A stretch of DNA of 34,539 nucleotides, taken from NCBI GenBank assembly GCA_030019475.1, contig JASEER010000025.1, positions 1 to 34,539 of the forward strand, read 5' to 3'. Source of the stretch: Thermoanaerobacterales bacterium (GTDB lineage: Bacteria; Bacillota; Desulfotomaculia; Desulfotomaculales; JASEER01). The notes beneath the pieces were generated by a model. That model saw nothing but the letters and a program-made list of their open reading frames with translations, ran no database searches and was not told where the DNA came from. A program made the position numbers and the translations under genes. Below, one piece after another: positions 13,986 to 22,146 of this stretch; within the stretch, counting starts at the first letter, position 1, and every line of letters begins with the position of its first letter.

Positions 13986-16733
13986 GTGTTGAGAAGGCAT
14001 GGGATGCTGGCTGCAATCGCTGCAGCCGTTTTTCTTTTCGTTTTGGCCAACGGCGGTGCGCGCCTGGCCACCGACTGGATGTGGTTTTCGTCCTTGGGCT
14101 TCAGCCAGGTCTTTACGACCATCCTGCTGTCGAAGGTCGTTATACGAGTCCTGGTTGGCGTCGTCTTTTTCATCTTCATCCTGGTTAACCTGCTGCCGAC
14201 CCGGCGGGCCTTTCTGGACGTCGAGCCCATCGTCGTGGAAAACGAGAACGTGGTCGCTTTCCGCCAGGGGCTGCCCTGGAGGCAGTTCCTGAACGAGCGT
14301 CTGCTGACCTGGGCGTGTTTCGGCGTCTCGCTGGTGCTGGCCTATATGTTCAGTCTGGCGGTGTCCGGGGATTGGGCCACATGGCAGCAGTTCTTGCACG
14401 CTTCGTCCTTTGGGTCCGCCGACCCGGTTTTCGGGAAGGACATTGGTTTTTACTTCTTCAAGCTCCCCTTTTACAGTTTCTTGTATGTTATTGCATTTTG
14501 GGGTGTGCTGCTGGTGACCGTGCTGGTCGGCCTGTCCTACTTCCTTGCCAGCCCGTTCCAGGGGATCGCCGGCTTCATGCACCGTTCCCGCGCCCCGGTG
14601 CACATGTCCATCCTGGTCGCTCTGCTGCTGGCGGTCAAGGCTGCGGGATACATCCTGCAGCAGTACGGCCTCCTTTTCTCGCCGCAGGGCGTAGTCTACG
14701 GCCCGGGCTTCACCGACCTGCATGCCAACCTGCTCGCCATAAGGGTGCTCTTCGTGCTGGCCCTGGCGGGGGCCCTTGTTATGCTGGCCAATATCTGGCT
14801 GCGCCGTGCACAGCTGCTTCTCTATACGATTGGCGGCCTGATCGCGGCCTCCTTCGTCCTCGGGGTCGTCGTGCCGGCGGCGGTGCAGAAGTTTTACGTC
14901 GAGCCGAACGAACTGAACCGGGAGAAACCCTATATTGAACACAGCATTGCCATGACCCGCAAGGCCTACAACCTTGACGAGGTGGAGCAGAAGAGCTTTC
15001 CGGCCGGACGGGTCCTTACCAGGGACGACATCCTGGCCAACCAGGGCACGATCCGCAATGTCCGCCTGTGGGACTGGCAGCCTATGAAGTCGACCTACAG
15101 TCAGTTGCAGGAGATGCGCTTCTATTACGAGTTCAAGGACATCGATATCGACCGTTACACCATTGACGGTGAGTACCGCCAGGTCATGCTGGCCGCCCGG
15201 GAACTGAACCAGGAGCAACTGCCGCCGCAGGCGCGGACCTGGGTCAGCGAACGTCTGCAGTATACCCATGGCTACGGCGTGGCCGCCAGCCCGGTGAACG
15301 AGGTCACCGGAGAGGGGCTGCCGCAGTTCTTCCTGAAGGATATCCCGCCCCAGGGGATCGAGGATCTGCGTGTGACCGAGCCGCGGATCTACTATGGCGA
15401 ATCCACCGACAACTACGTCATTGTAAACACGAAAGCGAAGGAGTTCGATTATCCCGAGGGTGATACCAACGTCCACACCACCTATGCGGGGAAGAGCGGG
15501 GTGACCCTCGGCTCCCTGCCGAAGTGTCTGCTCTTCGCCCTCTCCCTCGGGGACTATAAGCTGCTTCTGGCCCCTGACGTGACGGCCGGGAGCCAGGTCC
15601 TCTACTACCGGAACATCCACGAGCGGGTGCCGAAGATCGCTCCCTTCCTGGACTTCGACGAGGACCCCTACCTGGTGATCCACGACGGTCGTCTGTATTG
15701 GATCTGGGATGCCTATACGACCAGCGACATGTTCCCGTACTCGGAGCCCTACCAGGGACGGCACAACTATATCCGTAACTCCGTAAAGGTCGTCGTCGAC
15801 GCCTATAACGGGCAGGTCGCCTTCTACCTGGCCGATCCGAACGACCCCGTGGCGCGGACCTGGGGGAAGATCTTCCCCGGGTTGCTCAAGCCGCTGGATC
15901 AGATGCCTGAGGGCCTCCGGGCGCACCTGCGCTACCCCGAGGACCTCTTCCGGATCCAGGCGCACATGTACGCCACCTACCACATGGAGAACCCGCAGGT
16001 CTTCTACACCAAGGAGGACCGCTGGCACATGGCGACCGAGATCTTCGGCAGTGAGGGCAAGGAACAGGTTCTGGAACCCTACTACACCATCATCGCTCTG
16101 CCCGGCGAGCAAAAGCCGGAGTATGTCATGATCAGTGCCTTTACGCCTCAGAACAAGAAAAACCTCGTCGCCTGGATGGCCGCCCGCTCCGACGGAGAAA
16201 ACTACGGCAAGCTGCTGGTCTATGAGATGCCGAAGCAGAGCCTGGTCTACGGGCCTGCCCAGGTGGAGACGCGCATCAACCAGGACACCACGATTTCCCA
16301 GCAGTTGACCCTCTGGGACCAGAAAGGCTCCCAGGTCATTCGCGGGAACCTTATGGTGATCCCGATCAAGGACGGGTTGCTCTACATTGAGCCCGTTTAT
16401 CTCCAGGCCGAACAGAGTAAAATGCCCGAGTTGCGGCGCGTGATCGTTGTGCACGGCGACCGGGTGGTGATGGAGCCGACGCTGGCCCAGGCGCTGGACG
16501 CCATCTTCGGCAAAGGCGAGGAGAGAGGTACTCCGGCGACAGGTGATGAGACTCCGTCCCCGGCGGGGAGCGCCGATCGGGATAAAACCGTCAGCCAGTT
16601 GATCGCTGAGGCCAACCGGCTCTTTGACCAGGCACAGGAGAGCCTGAAGAACGGGGACTGGGCCGCCTATGGCGCCAAGCAGGAGCAACTGAAGGCCGTC
16701 TTGCAGGAACTGGCCACCCGCGAATCGGTCTAA
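13986..16733 (+). CDS. UPF0182 family large membrane protein
   Basis: UPF0182 family protein, 915 residues, of unknown function, common in actinobacteria and anaerobic Firmicutes. The first third has about seven hydrophobic membrane segments (for example LAAIAAAVFLFVLANGGARL and VVFFIFILVNLLP), with the family pattern TDWMWFSSLGFSQVF after the first one. The rest is a large hydrophilic domain, probably outside the cell, with conserved blocks such as YVEPNELNREKPYIEHSI, TRKAYNLD and a C-terminal region ending in a Glu/Gln-rich coil. GTG 13986 is chosen since AGGAGGGG lies seven bases upstream; an in-frame GTG at 13944 would add 14 Arg-rich residues. The opposite strand carries a long open frame (13887-16688), which is a codon-bias shadow. 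Confidence 0.9.
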   Translation: MLRRHGMLAAIAAAVFLFVLANGGARLATDWMWFSSLGFSQVFTTILLSKVVIRVLVGVVFFIFILVNLLPTRRAFLDVEPIVVENENVVAFRQGLPWRQFLNERLLTWACFGVSLVLAYMFSLAVSGDWATWQQFLHASSFGSADPVFGKDIGFYFFKLPFYSFLYVIAFWGVLLVTVLVGLSYFLASPFQGIAGFMHRSRAPVHMSILVALLLAVKAAGYILQQYGLLFSPQGVVYGPGFTDLHANLLAIRVLFVLALAGALVMLANIWLRRAQLLLYTIGGLIAASFVLGVVVPAAVQKFYVEPNELNREKPYIEHSIAMTRKAYNLDEVEQKSFPAGRVLTRDDILANQGTIRNVRLWDWQPMKSTYSQLQEMRFYYEFKDIDIDRYTIDGEYRQVMLAARELNQEQLPPQARTWVSERLQYTHGYGVAASPVNEVTGEGLPQFFLKDIPPQGIEDLRVTEPRIYYGESTDNYVIVNTKAKEFDYPEGDTNVHTTYAGKSGVTLGSLPKCLLFALSLGDYKLLLAPDVTAGSQVLYYRNIHERVPKIAPFLDFDEDPYLVIHDGRLYWIWDAYTTSDMFPYSEPYQGRHNYIRNSVKVVVDAYNGQVAFYLADPNDPVARTWGKIFPGLLKPLDQMPEGLRAHLRYPEDLFRIQAHMYATYHMENPQVFYTKEDRWHMATEIFGSEGKEQVLEPYYTIIALPGEQKPEYVMISAFTPQNKKNLVAWMAARSDGENYGKLLVYEMPKQSLVYGPAQVETRINQDTTISQQLTLWDQKGSQVIRGNLMVIPIKDGLLYIEPVYLQAEQSKMPELRRVIVVHGDRVVMEPTLAQALDAIFGKGEERGTPATGDETPSPAGSADRDKTVSQLIAEANRLFDQAQESLKNGDWAAYGAKQEQLKAVLQELATRESV

Positions 16734-16775
16734 GCTTTACCCTTGCGGCCTCGATACGGGAAGGAGAGAAAAGGC

Positions 16776-17870
16776 GTGAAGGTAGACATCCGGCGGATCG
16801 GTATTCTGACGGGGGGCGGTGACGCCCCGGGCCTCAACGCTGTCATCCGTGCCGTAACCAAGACGGCCGCCCACTTCGGCTACGGCGTTGTGGGCTTTGA
16901 GGACGGTTTCGGTGGTCTGCTGCAGGGCAGGGCGCGCGTCCTGACCCCCCGGGATGTTGTGGGCATCCTGCCCAAGGGCGGGACCATTCTCGGGACCACC
17001 AACCGTGACAATCCTTTCCACTATCCGGTGGAGGATGACGGCCAAACGGTCTACAAGGACGCCTCCGACCTGGCGATGGCCAACATCGCGCGGGAAGGTG
17101 TCGACGTCCTCATCGTTGTGGGCGGCGACGGCAGCCTGACCATCGCCCGCGATTTTTACCAGAAGAAGGGGCTGCCCGTCATAGGAGTGCCGAAAACCAT
17201 CGATAATGACCTGGCCGCAACCGACCAGACCTTCGGCTTTGACACCGCCCTCACCACGGCCATGGAAGCCCTGGACAAGTTGCACACTACGGCCGAGTCC
17301 CATCACCGGGTTATGGTCCTGGAGGTGATGGGACGGTACGCCGGTTGGATCGCCCTGGCGGCCGGGCTGGCGGGCGGGGCCGACGTGATTCTCATTCCGG
17401 AAATCCCCTTTGATATTGAAAAAGTGAGGGAAAAGGTCCTCGCCCGAAAAGCGGACGGGAAACACTTCAGCATTATCGTCGTCGCCGAGGGGGCCCGGCC
17501 CCGGGGCGGGGAAATGGTGGTGAAGCGGGTTGTAAGAGAAAGCTTTGATCAGATCCGCCTGGGGGGAATCGGCGAGGTCGTCGGCGAACAGGTCGAACGC
17601 CTGACGGGGATGGAGACGCGTGTCACCGTTCTCGGGCACCTGCAACGGGGGGGCTCGCCCACGGCGTTCGACCGCCTTTTGGCCACCAGGCTGGGTGCCG
17701 CCGCGGTGGAACTGGCTGCCGCCGGCCGTTTCGGCCAAATGGTCTGCCTCAAGGGCGGGGCCGTCGCCTCCGTGCCCCTGGCGGAAGCCGTTGGGGGGAT
17801 GCGCGCCGTTCCGCTCGACGGGGATCTGATACGCACGGCCCGTTATCTGGGCCTCTGCCTCGGGGATTGA
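16776..17870 (+). CDS. pfkA: 6-phosphofructokinase
   Basis: Phosphofructokinase A family, 364 residues, adding a second phosphate to fructose 6-phosphate in glycolysis. Seen: GGGDAPGLNAVIRAV (phosphate-donor loop), GGDGS (116-120), PKTIDNDL with catalytic Asp143, MGRYAGWIAL, and LGHLQRGGSPTAFDR. At the two positions that separate ATP from pyrophosphate enzymes it has Gly119 (ATP type) and Lys140 (found in pyrophosphate-type and group III enzymes), a combination known from ATP-using group III enzymes of actinobacteria. Use of ATP is thus more likely but not certain. The start is GTG 16776 with GGAAGGAGAG upstream. Confidence 0.93.
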   Translation: MKVDIRRIGILTGGGDAPGLNAVIRAVTKTAAHFGYGVVGFEDGFGGLLQGRARVLTPRDVVGILPKGGTILGTTNRDNPFHYPVEDDGQTVYKDASDLAMANIAREGVDVLIVVGGDGSLTIARDFYQKKGLPVIGVPKTIDNDLAATDQTFGFDTALTTAMEALDKLHTTAESHHRVMVLEVMGRYAGWIALAAGLAGGADVILIPEIPFDIEKVREKVLARKADGKHFSIIVVAEGARPRGGEMVVKRVVRESFDQIRLGGIGEVVGEQVERLTGMETRVTVLGHLQRGGSPTAFDRLLATRLGAAAVELAAAGRFGQMVCLKGGAVASVPLAEAVGGMRAVPLDGDLIRTARYLGLCLGD

Positions 17871-17891
17871 AGGGGATGGATGCGGACAGCC

Positions 17892-17919
17892 TTGACAAAC
17901 CGGGGTTGTGATATACAAT
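17892..17919 (+). promoter_or_regulatory. Sigma-A promoter of the exported-hydrogenase operon
   Basis: Consensus TTGACA (17892-17897), 16 bases, TACAAT (17914-17919). It lies 56 bases before the maturation protease start and 22 bases after the pfkA stop. It is the strongest promoter seen in the window. Confidence 0.8.
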
Positions 17920-17975
17920 TAATTCACGGAAGGATAGGCAGGGTTTTGTGCCAACTATAACGAATAGGTGGAAAG

Positions 17976-18482
17976 GTGGGGGCTTTGCCGCAAGAGGGTG
18001 CCCTGACCGTTCTGGGACTCGGTAACCTGCTCCTGAGTGACGAGGGCGTCGGCGTCCACGCTATCCGCGCCCTGGAGAAAGACAGTCCTCCGGGTGTGGT
18101 TCTGTTGGACGGGGGGACGGGCGGCCAGGACCTATTCTTCTGGATCGAGGGTGCCGCGGCCCTGATTGTGGTTGACAGTATTGACTGCGGCGCGGAGCCC
18201 GGGACCCTTTTCCGCTTCCGGCCGCAGGACCTCGACCTGGGAAGCGCGGCGGTTCCGTATTCACTGCATGAGATGCGCCTGCCTGAGATCCTGCGAATGG
18301 CGGAGGATGCCGGGCGGCTTCCGCCGACGGTTATCCTGGCCGTGCAGGTGGGTACGACCGATTGGGGACTGGAGCTTTCCCCGGCGGTGGCCGGGATGCT
18401 GGATCGCCTGGTGGGCACCGTCAAGGAGGAGATCGCCTTCTGGATGGTGCACCGCGGGTTTGCTCCCACACCGGGCGGATAG
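17976..18482 (+). CDS. NiFe hydrogenase maturation protease
   Basis: HybD/HyaD/HycI-type endopeptidase, 168 residues, that removes the C-terminal tail of the hydrogenase large subunit after nickel insertion. Nickel-sensing ligands are visible: Glu in GNLLLSDEGVGVHAI, Asp in LIVVDSIDCG and His in SLHEMRLPEIL. The likely substrate is the large subunit at 19861-21312, which has a tail after DPCLACAIH; the Ech large subunit in this window has none. The start is GTG 17976 with GGTGGAAAGG upstream; TTG 17988 is an alternative. It is the first gene of the exported-hydrogenase operon, an unusual place as it often follows the structural genes. Confidence 0.92.
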   Translation: MGALPQEGALTVLGLGNLLLSDEGVGVHAIRALEKDSPPGVVLLDGGTGGQDLFFWIEGAAALIVVDSIDCGAEPGTLFRFRPQDLDLGSAAVPYSLHEMRLPEILRMAEDAGRLPPTVILAVQVGTTDWGLELSPAVAGMLDRLVGTVKEEIAFWMVHRGFAPTPGG

Positions 18483-18516
18483 CGGGTAGAAAGAAGAAGG
18501 AGAGAGGAGTAATCCG

Positions 18517-18789
18517 GTGCGCATCGGCGTCCCCGAACTTATCCTGATCCTGATCATTGTCGTTGTCGTTCTGGGGCCCACCCACCTGCCACGTCTGGGC
18601 CGGGCTTTAGGACAGACAGTGCGGGCTTTCCGGCAGGGACGGGGCCTGGATGCCGCTCCGGCGCCGCCCATTGGGGCCGATAAAGGTGAAGAGAGCAAAA
18701 ACGCCGCCGCGATGGAAAACCCCGGGATGGTAAACAGAATGGTTACAGGCTGCATGCGCATGGCGCAGCGGTTGCTGAAACGTAAGTAA
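18517..18789 (+). CDS. TatA/TatB-family translocase protein (TatB-like)
   Basis: Small Tat translocase component, 90 residues: short N-terminus, Glu in GVPELILILI, one membrane helix, the hinge VVLGPTHLPRLGRALGQTVR, then an amphipathic helix and a basic tail. The hinge has Leu-Gly-Pro, as in E. coli TatB (VLGPQRLP), where the two other genes at 21482 and 21790 have the Phe-Gly-Pro of TatA. It may therefore play the TatB role, but Firmicutes often use one bifunctional TatA, so TatA is equally possible. The start is GTG 18517 with GAAGGAGAGAGGAG upstream. It lies between the maturation protease and the Tat-signal small subunit. Confidence 0.85.
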   Translation: MRIGVPELILILIIVVVVLGPTHLPRLGRALGQTVRAFRQGRGLDAAPAPPIGADKGEESKNAAAMENPGMVNRMVTGCMRMAQRLLKRK

Positions 18790-18902
18790 AGCAGGCCCAG
18801 GGGGGTGAGAGGAGAAAAATTAACGCACGGGTTGTCGGGGGTTTGTCGGCCCGTCAGCTGGCAAACGAACCTGCCTGCAAGTTTGATGGGAGGGAGAGAC
18901 AA

Positions 18903-19841
18903 TTGAGGTCCATTACACGGCGTGAGTTTATCAGACTCTGCGCCGGTTCGGCCGCGGGCCTGGGCTTGATGTCGGTCCTGGGTCCACATATTACAGAGAC
19001 GCTGGCCGAAGCGGCGGAGGGCAAGCCTCCGGTCATCTGGATCCAGGGCGCCAGCTGTTCCGGCTGTTCCGTGTCCTTGTTGAACAGCGTCGAGCCGCCT
19101 ATCGAAAAGGTCCTGCTTGATGTCATCAGCTTGAAGTATCACCCGACAATTATGGCGGGGGCGGGTCACCAGGCCTTTGAGGCTATGGAAGAAATCGCTG
19201 CGAAACATCGTCACGGCTTCTTCCTTGTTATCGAGGGCGGTATCCCGGTCGGTGAGAACGGGAAGTATTGCACCATCGGCGAAAGCAAGGGCCGCGAGAT
19301 CACCATGCTCGAGGCCGTGACCAAGCTCGGCGAGGCCGCCCAGGCCGTTATCGCCGCCGGTTCCTGCGCGTCTTTCGGCGGAATTCCGGCCGCCAGCCCG
19401 AACCCCACGAGCGTTGTGGGCGTCAGCGAGATTGTCAAGAACACGCCGGTCATCAACATCGGCAACTGCCCCATGCACCCCGATCACTTCCTGGGGACTG
19501 TGGTCTACGTCCTCACCTACGGGGAAATTCCGGAACTCGACCAGTATCACCGTCCCAAGATGTTCTACGGCGAGCCGATCCACGATCACTGCCCGCGGCG
19601 CCCCTACTTCGACAGCGGCAGGTTCGCGACCGAGCCGGGCGAAGAGGGCTGCCTTGCTCTTCTCGGCTGCAAGGGCTTTATCGCCAGGTCGGACTGCTGG
19701 AATCGCAAGTGGAACGGCGGGACCAACTGGTGCATCCAGGCGGGGGCACCCTGTCAGGCTTGCTCCGAACCCGAGTTTCCGGACGACTGCAGCCCACTCT
19801 ACGGCCTGTGGCCTGTTAAAGGCCAGCTGGCCGGTAAGTAA
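18903..19841 (+). CDS. Exported NiFe(Se)-type hydrogenase small subunit, Tat signal
   Basis: Small subunit of a group 1 periplasmic/extracellular uptake hydrogenase, 312 residues. The N-terminus carries a Tat signal (SITRREFIRLC, then a hydrophobic stretch and LAEAAEG). TTG 18903 is chosen since GGGAGGGAGAG lies directly before it and the twin Arg falls at 6-7; an upstream start at 18843 has no ribosome site. Proximal cluster: CSGCS at 52-55, CTIGE-type and GNCPMHP Cys. Distal cluster: HDHC, then GCLALLGC. Medial cluster: Cys265, Cys284, Cys287 plus Cys277 in NWCIQAG, where [3Fe4S] enzymes have Pro; this predicts a [4Fe4S] medial cluster as in NiFeSe hydrogenases. There is no C-terminal membrane helix, so the complex is soluble or held by a partner. 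Confidence 0.93.
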   Translation: MRSITRREFIRLCAGSAAGLGLMSVLGPHITETLAEAAEGKPPVIWIQGASCSGCSVSLLNSVEPPIEKVLLDVISLKYHPTIMAGAGHQAFEAMEEIAAKHRHGFFLVIEGGIPVGENGKYCTIGESKGREITMLEAVTKLGEAAQAVIAAGSCASFGGIPAASPNPTSVVGVSEIVKNTPVINIGNCPMHPDHFLGTVVYVLTYGEIPELDQYHRPKMFYGEPIHDHCPRRPYFDSGRFATEPGEEGCLALLGCKGFIARSDCWNRKWNGGTNWCIQAGAPCQACSEPEFPDDCSPLYGLWPVKGQLAGK

Positions 19842-19860
19842 CAGGGGGTGAAGATAGGAA

Positions 19861-21312
19861 ATGGCCACAAGAATCATCGTTGATCCCGTAACCAGAATCG
19901 AGGGGCACCTGAAGGTCGAGGTCGAGGTCGAGGGCGGCAAGGTGGTCGACGCCAAGTCGTCAGGCACGCTCTTCCGCGGTCTGGAGATGATTCTCCGGGG
20001 GCGCGACCCGCGCGACGCGCAGCATATCACCCAGCGCATCTGCGGCGTCTGACCCATTTCCCACGGCATCAGTTCGGTGCTAAACCTGGACAACGCCTTC
20101 GGCATCAAACCGCCCAAGAACGGGCGGATTGCGCGCAATCTGATTCAGGGCGCCAACTATCTCATGTCGCACGTTTTACATTTCTATCATCTGGCGGCCC
20201 TGGATTATGTGAAAGGGCCGGATACGGCGCCTTTCATCCCCCGTTATGACGGGAAGGATGTCTACCGTCTCCCCAAGGCCGCCAACGACGCCGCGGTGGG
20301 GAACTATATTAAGGCCCTGGACATCCGTAAGAAGGCGCACATGATGGTCGCGACCTTCGGCGCCAAGGCACCCCATACGACCGTCTTTGTCCCCGGTGGC
20401 ATCACCGAGGTCATCACCCAGGAAAAGATCGATAATTTCGCGAAACTGTTGGCCGAAGTCACCGACTTCATTGACAACGTTTACATTCCGGACGTCCTCG
20501 CGGTTGCCAAGTTCTACGAGGAGTGGTTCGAGATCGGCCGCGGCTGCGGCAATATGCTGGCCTGGGGTGTCTTCCCGCTCGGCGACGGAGACGATCCGGA
20601 CGGCCAGAACCAGTTTATCAAGCGCGGCTGCTACACCGACGGGGAGTTCGGTCCGGCCGACGCGGCGAAGATCAAAGAGCACGTGATGTACTCCTGGTTC
20701 GAGGCAAATACCAGCCAGCGCCACCCCAGCGAAGGGATTACCAAGCCCGATGCAGGGAAGCGGAATGCGTACTCCTGGCTGAAGGCTCCGCGCTACGACG
20801 ACAAGCCGCACGAGGTCGGCCCGCTGGCCCGGATGTGGGTGAGCAAGGAGCCGCAGACCGCCGGTTTGGGCGAGAAGGCGTTCTCCGTCCTGGGCCGCCA
20901 CTTTGCGCGGGCCGTCGAGGCATCCCTGGTCGCCCATGCAATGAAGGATTGGCTTGCCGAACTGGTTCCGGGCGAACCGACCTTTGCCCCGTTTGATATC
21001 CCGAAGGAAGCTAAGGGCATGGGCCTGACGGAGGCCCCGCGCGGTGCGCTCGGACACTTCATTGAGATCAAGGACTACCGCATCGCCAATTACCAGTGCG
21101 TGGTGCCGTCTACCTGGAACATGTCGCCGCGCGACGATCACGGCGTGGCGGGCCCCCTTGAGCAGGCCCTGGTCGGGACCCCGGTCAAGGATCCGGAGAA
21201 CCCCGTTGAACTCGTCCGTATCGTACGCTCCTTCGACCCGTGTCTGGCCTGCGCTATCCACCTGCTGGAGGTCAAGGGCCATAAAAAGAACGCTATGGCT
21301 TTCCGTATCTAA
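19861..21312 (+). CDS. Exported NiFe hydrogenase large subunit with in-frame TGA (predicted selenocysteine at codon 64)
   Basis: Catalytic large subunit of a group 1 hydrogenase, 483 residues if the TGA at 20050-20052 is read as selenocysteine. Normal callers will split it into 19861-20052 and a second frame from 20077. The frame before gives [15 protein letters not shown] and ITQRICGV; after the TGA it gives [18 protein letters not shown], so only the second Cys of the N-terminal nickel motif (Cys-x-x-Cys) is replaced. This position is a bridging Ni/Fe ligand. The C-terminal motif [10 protein letters not shown] keeps both Cys (461 and 464), and a 16-residue tail after His467 awaits the protease at 17976. 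Known NiFeSe enzymes instead have Sec at the first Cys of the C-terminal motif. A hairpin resembling a SECIS follows the TGA. A nonsense mutation or base error (TGC to TGA) is the alternative. Start ATG 19861; exported with the small subunit by Tat. Confidence 0.88.
20050..20089 (+). promoter_or_regulatory. Candidate bacterial SECIS element with its TGA
   Basis: After the TGA at 20050-20052, bases 20066-20070 (GCATC) pair with 20076-20080 (GGTGC) around the five-base loop AGTTC, which contains GT (GU in RNA). A second helix CCA (20061-20063) / TGG (20087-20089) may extend it. The loop starts 18 bases after the TGA, within the range usual for bacterial SECIS elements. The helix is short, so this is supportive rather than decisive. 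Confidence 0.5.
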
Positions 21313-21336
21313 AGAGGGCGGTACGGTTGACTCGCG

Positions 21337-21366
21337 AAAAGCCCCCCGACAAGGGGGGCTTTTCTT
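21337..21366 (+). terminator. Intrinsic terminator after hydrogenase large subunit
   Basis: AAAAGCCCCCC / GGGGGGCTTTT with a five-base loop and a T-rich end (TTTTCTT). It separates the hydrogenase genes from tatA-tatA-tatC. Confidence 0.9.
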
Positions 21367-21413
21367 CCTGGAGAGCCCTTGATTTTCACGGTTAAGCGGG
21401 CAGGAATTGCGGT

Positions 21414-21442
21414 TTGACCGGCGAACGTAACTATGATATCTT
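21414..21442 (+). promoter_or_regulatory. Sigma-A promoter of the tatA-tatA-tatC operon
   Basis: TTGACC (21414-21419), 17 bases, TATCTT (21437-21442), about 40 bases before tatA. With the terminator upstream, it gives the Tat genes their own transcription. Confidence 0.6.
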
Positions 21443-21481
21443 TGTCTATGGTAAAGAGGGGTGTGAGGGAGGGGAGAGTCA

Positions 21482-21751
21482 ATGTTTCCACAGATTGGCA
21501 TGCCCGAGCTGATCATTATTTTGGTCGTGGCCCTGATCATCTTCGGCCCCAAGCGGCTTCCCCAGGTGGGGAGGTCTTTAGGTAAAACGCTTTCCGAGTT
21601 CAGGCGGTCCTCCCGGGATATAACCGAGGACGTGACCGCAAGCGTGAAGGACGTCAAGGAGGAGATCGAGGGCGTTAAGTCCGCGGTGACCGAGGCCAAC
21701 CCTATGAGCGCCCCGAAGCCGGCCGAGGGATCGCCCGCGGAGAAGGCTTAA
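21482..21751 (+). CDS. tatA: TatA, sec-independent translocase (copy 1)
   Basis: TatA pore-forming subunit, 89 residues. MFPQIGMPELIIIL with Glu9 near the helix start, one membrane helix, the FGPKRLPQVGRSLG hinge, an amphipathic helix and a charged tail ending in Pro/Ala/Glu-rich sequence. GGGAGGGGAGAG precedes ATG 21482. Its first 50 residues are nearly the same as those of the next gene, showing a recent tandem duplication with divergent tails. It belongs to the Tat module that accompanies the Tat-dependent hydrogenase. Confidence 0.94.
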   Translation: MFPQIGMPELIIILVVALIIFGPKRLPQVGRSLGKTLSEFRRSSRDITEDVTASVKDVKEEIEGVKSAVTEANPMSAPKPAEGSPAEKA

Positions 21752-21789
21752 GCGACGACCATTGATACGGGAAGAGGAGGAGGAGCATA

Positions 21790-22047
21790 ATGTTTCCTCG
21801 CATTGGAGTACCGGAACTGATTATCATCCTGGTCGTGGCCCTGATCATCTTCGGTCCCGGCAAGCTGCCCGAGGCGGGCAAGGCCCTGGGGCGGACAATC
21901 AGGGAGTTTCGCAAGTCGTCGAAAGAGACAATAGACGACCTGCAGGACAACATCCAGGACGTTGAAGAGGAAAAGCCGGCTGCCGGTGTGGCAAAGGCGG
22001 TGGAGGCAGCGAAGGTGACCGAAACCCCGAAGGCGGTAAAGAGCTAG
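21790..22047 (+). CDS. tatA: TatA, sec-independent translocase (copy 2)
   Basis: Second TatA, 85 residues: [14 protein letters not shown], membrane helix, [14 protein letters not shown] hinge, amphipathic helix and an acidic then Lys/Ala-rich tail. GAAGAGGAGGAGG lies before ATG 21790. The membrane helix ([11 protein letters not shown]) is identical in protein sequence to copy 1, and about 25 bases of DNA across it are also identical. Whether the copies form separate or mixed oligomers cannot be read from the sequence. Confidence 0.94.
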   Translation: MFPRIGVPELIIILVVALIIFGPGKLPEAGKALGRTIREFRKSSKETIDDLQDNIQDVEEEKPAAGVAKAVEAAKVTETPKAVKS

Positions 22048-22146
22048 GCTGCAAAGGGAAATCCGTACCGCAAACACGCCCCTGAGGAGAGAGGGATTGG
22101 CGCCTTCTTGCCGGGGGCTGTTGTTTGACGGGGGGAGGCGTTAGGA

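Noticed and set aside
13887-16688. 933-codon open frame on the minus strand
   Set aside because: Fully opposite the UPF0182 gene; composition is His/Gln/Gly/Asp-rich as expected of a GC-biased antisense frame and no family is recognisable.
19861-20052. Hydrogenase large subunit as a pseudogene broken by a stop
   Set aside because: Only one codon is affected, at the one type of residue Sec replaces, and the rest of the frame, its partner and its protease gene are intact. Kept as the alternative explanation.
18261-20138. 625-codon minus-strand frame across the hydrogenase genes
   Set aside because: Lies opposite three well-supported genes and has no recognisable domain.
20077-21312. Separate hydrogenase large-subunit gene beginning at GTG 20077
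   Set aside because: It would lack the N-terminal half of the nickel site; there is no ribosome site and the 63 codons before the TGA are clearly the same protein.
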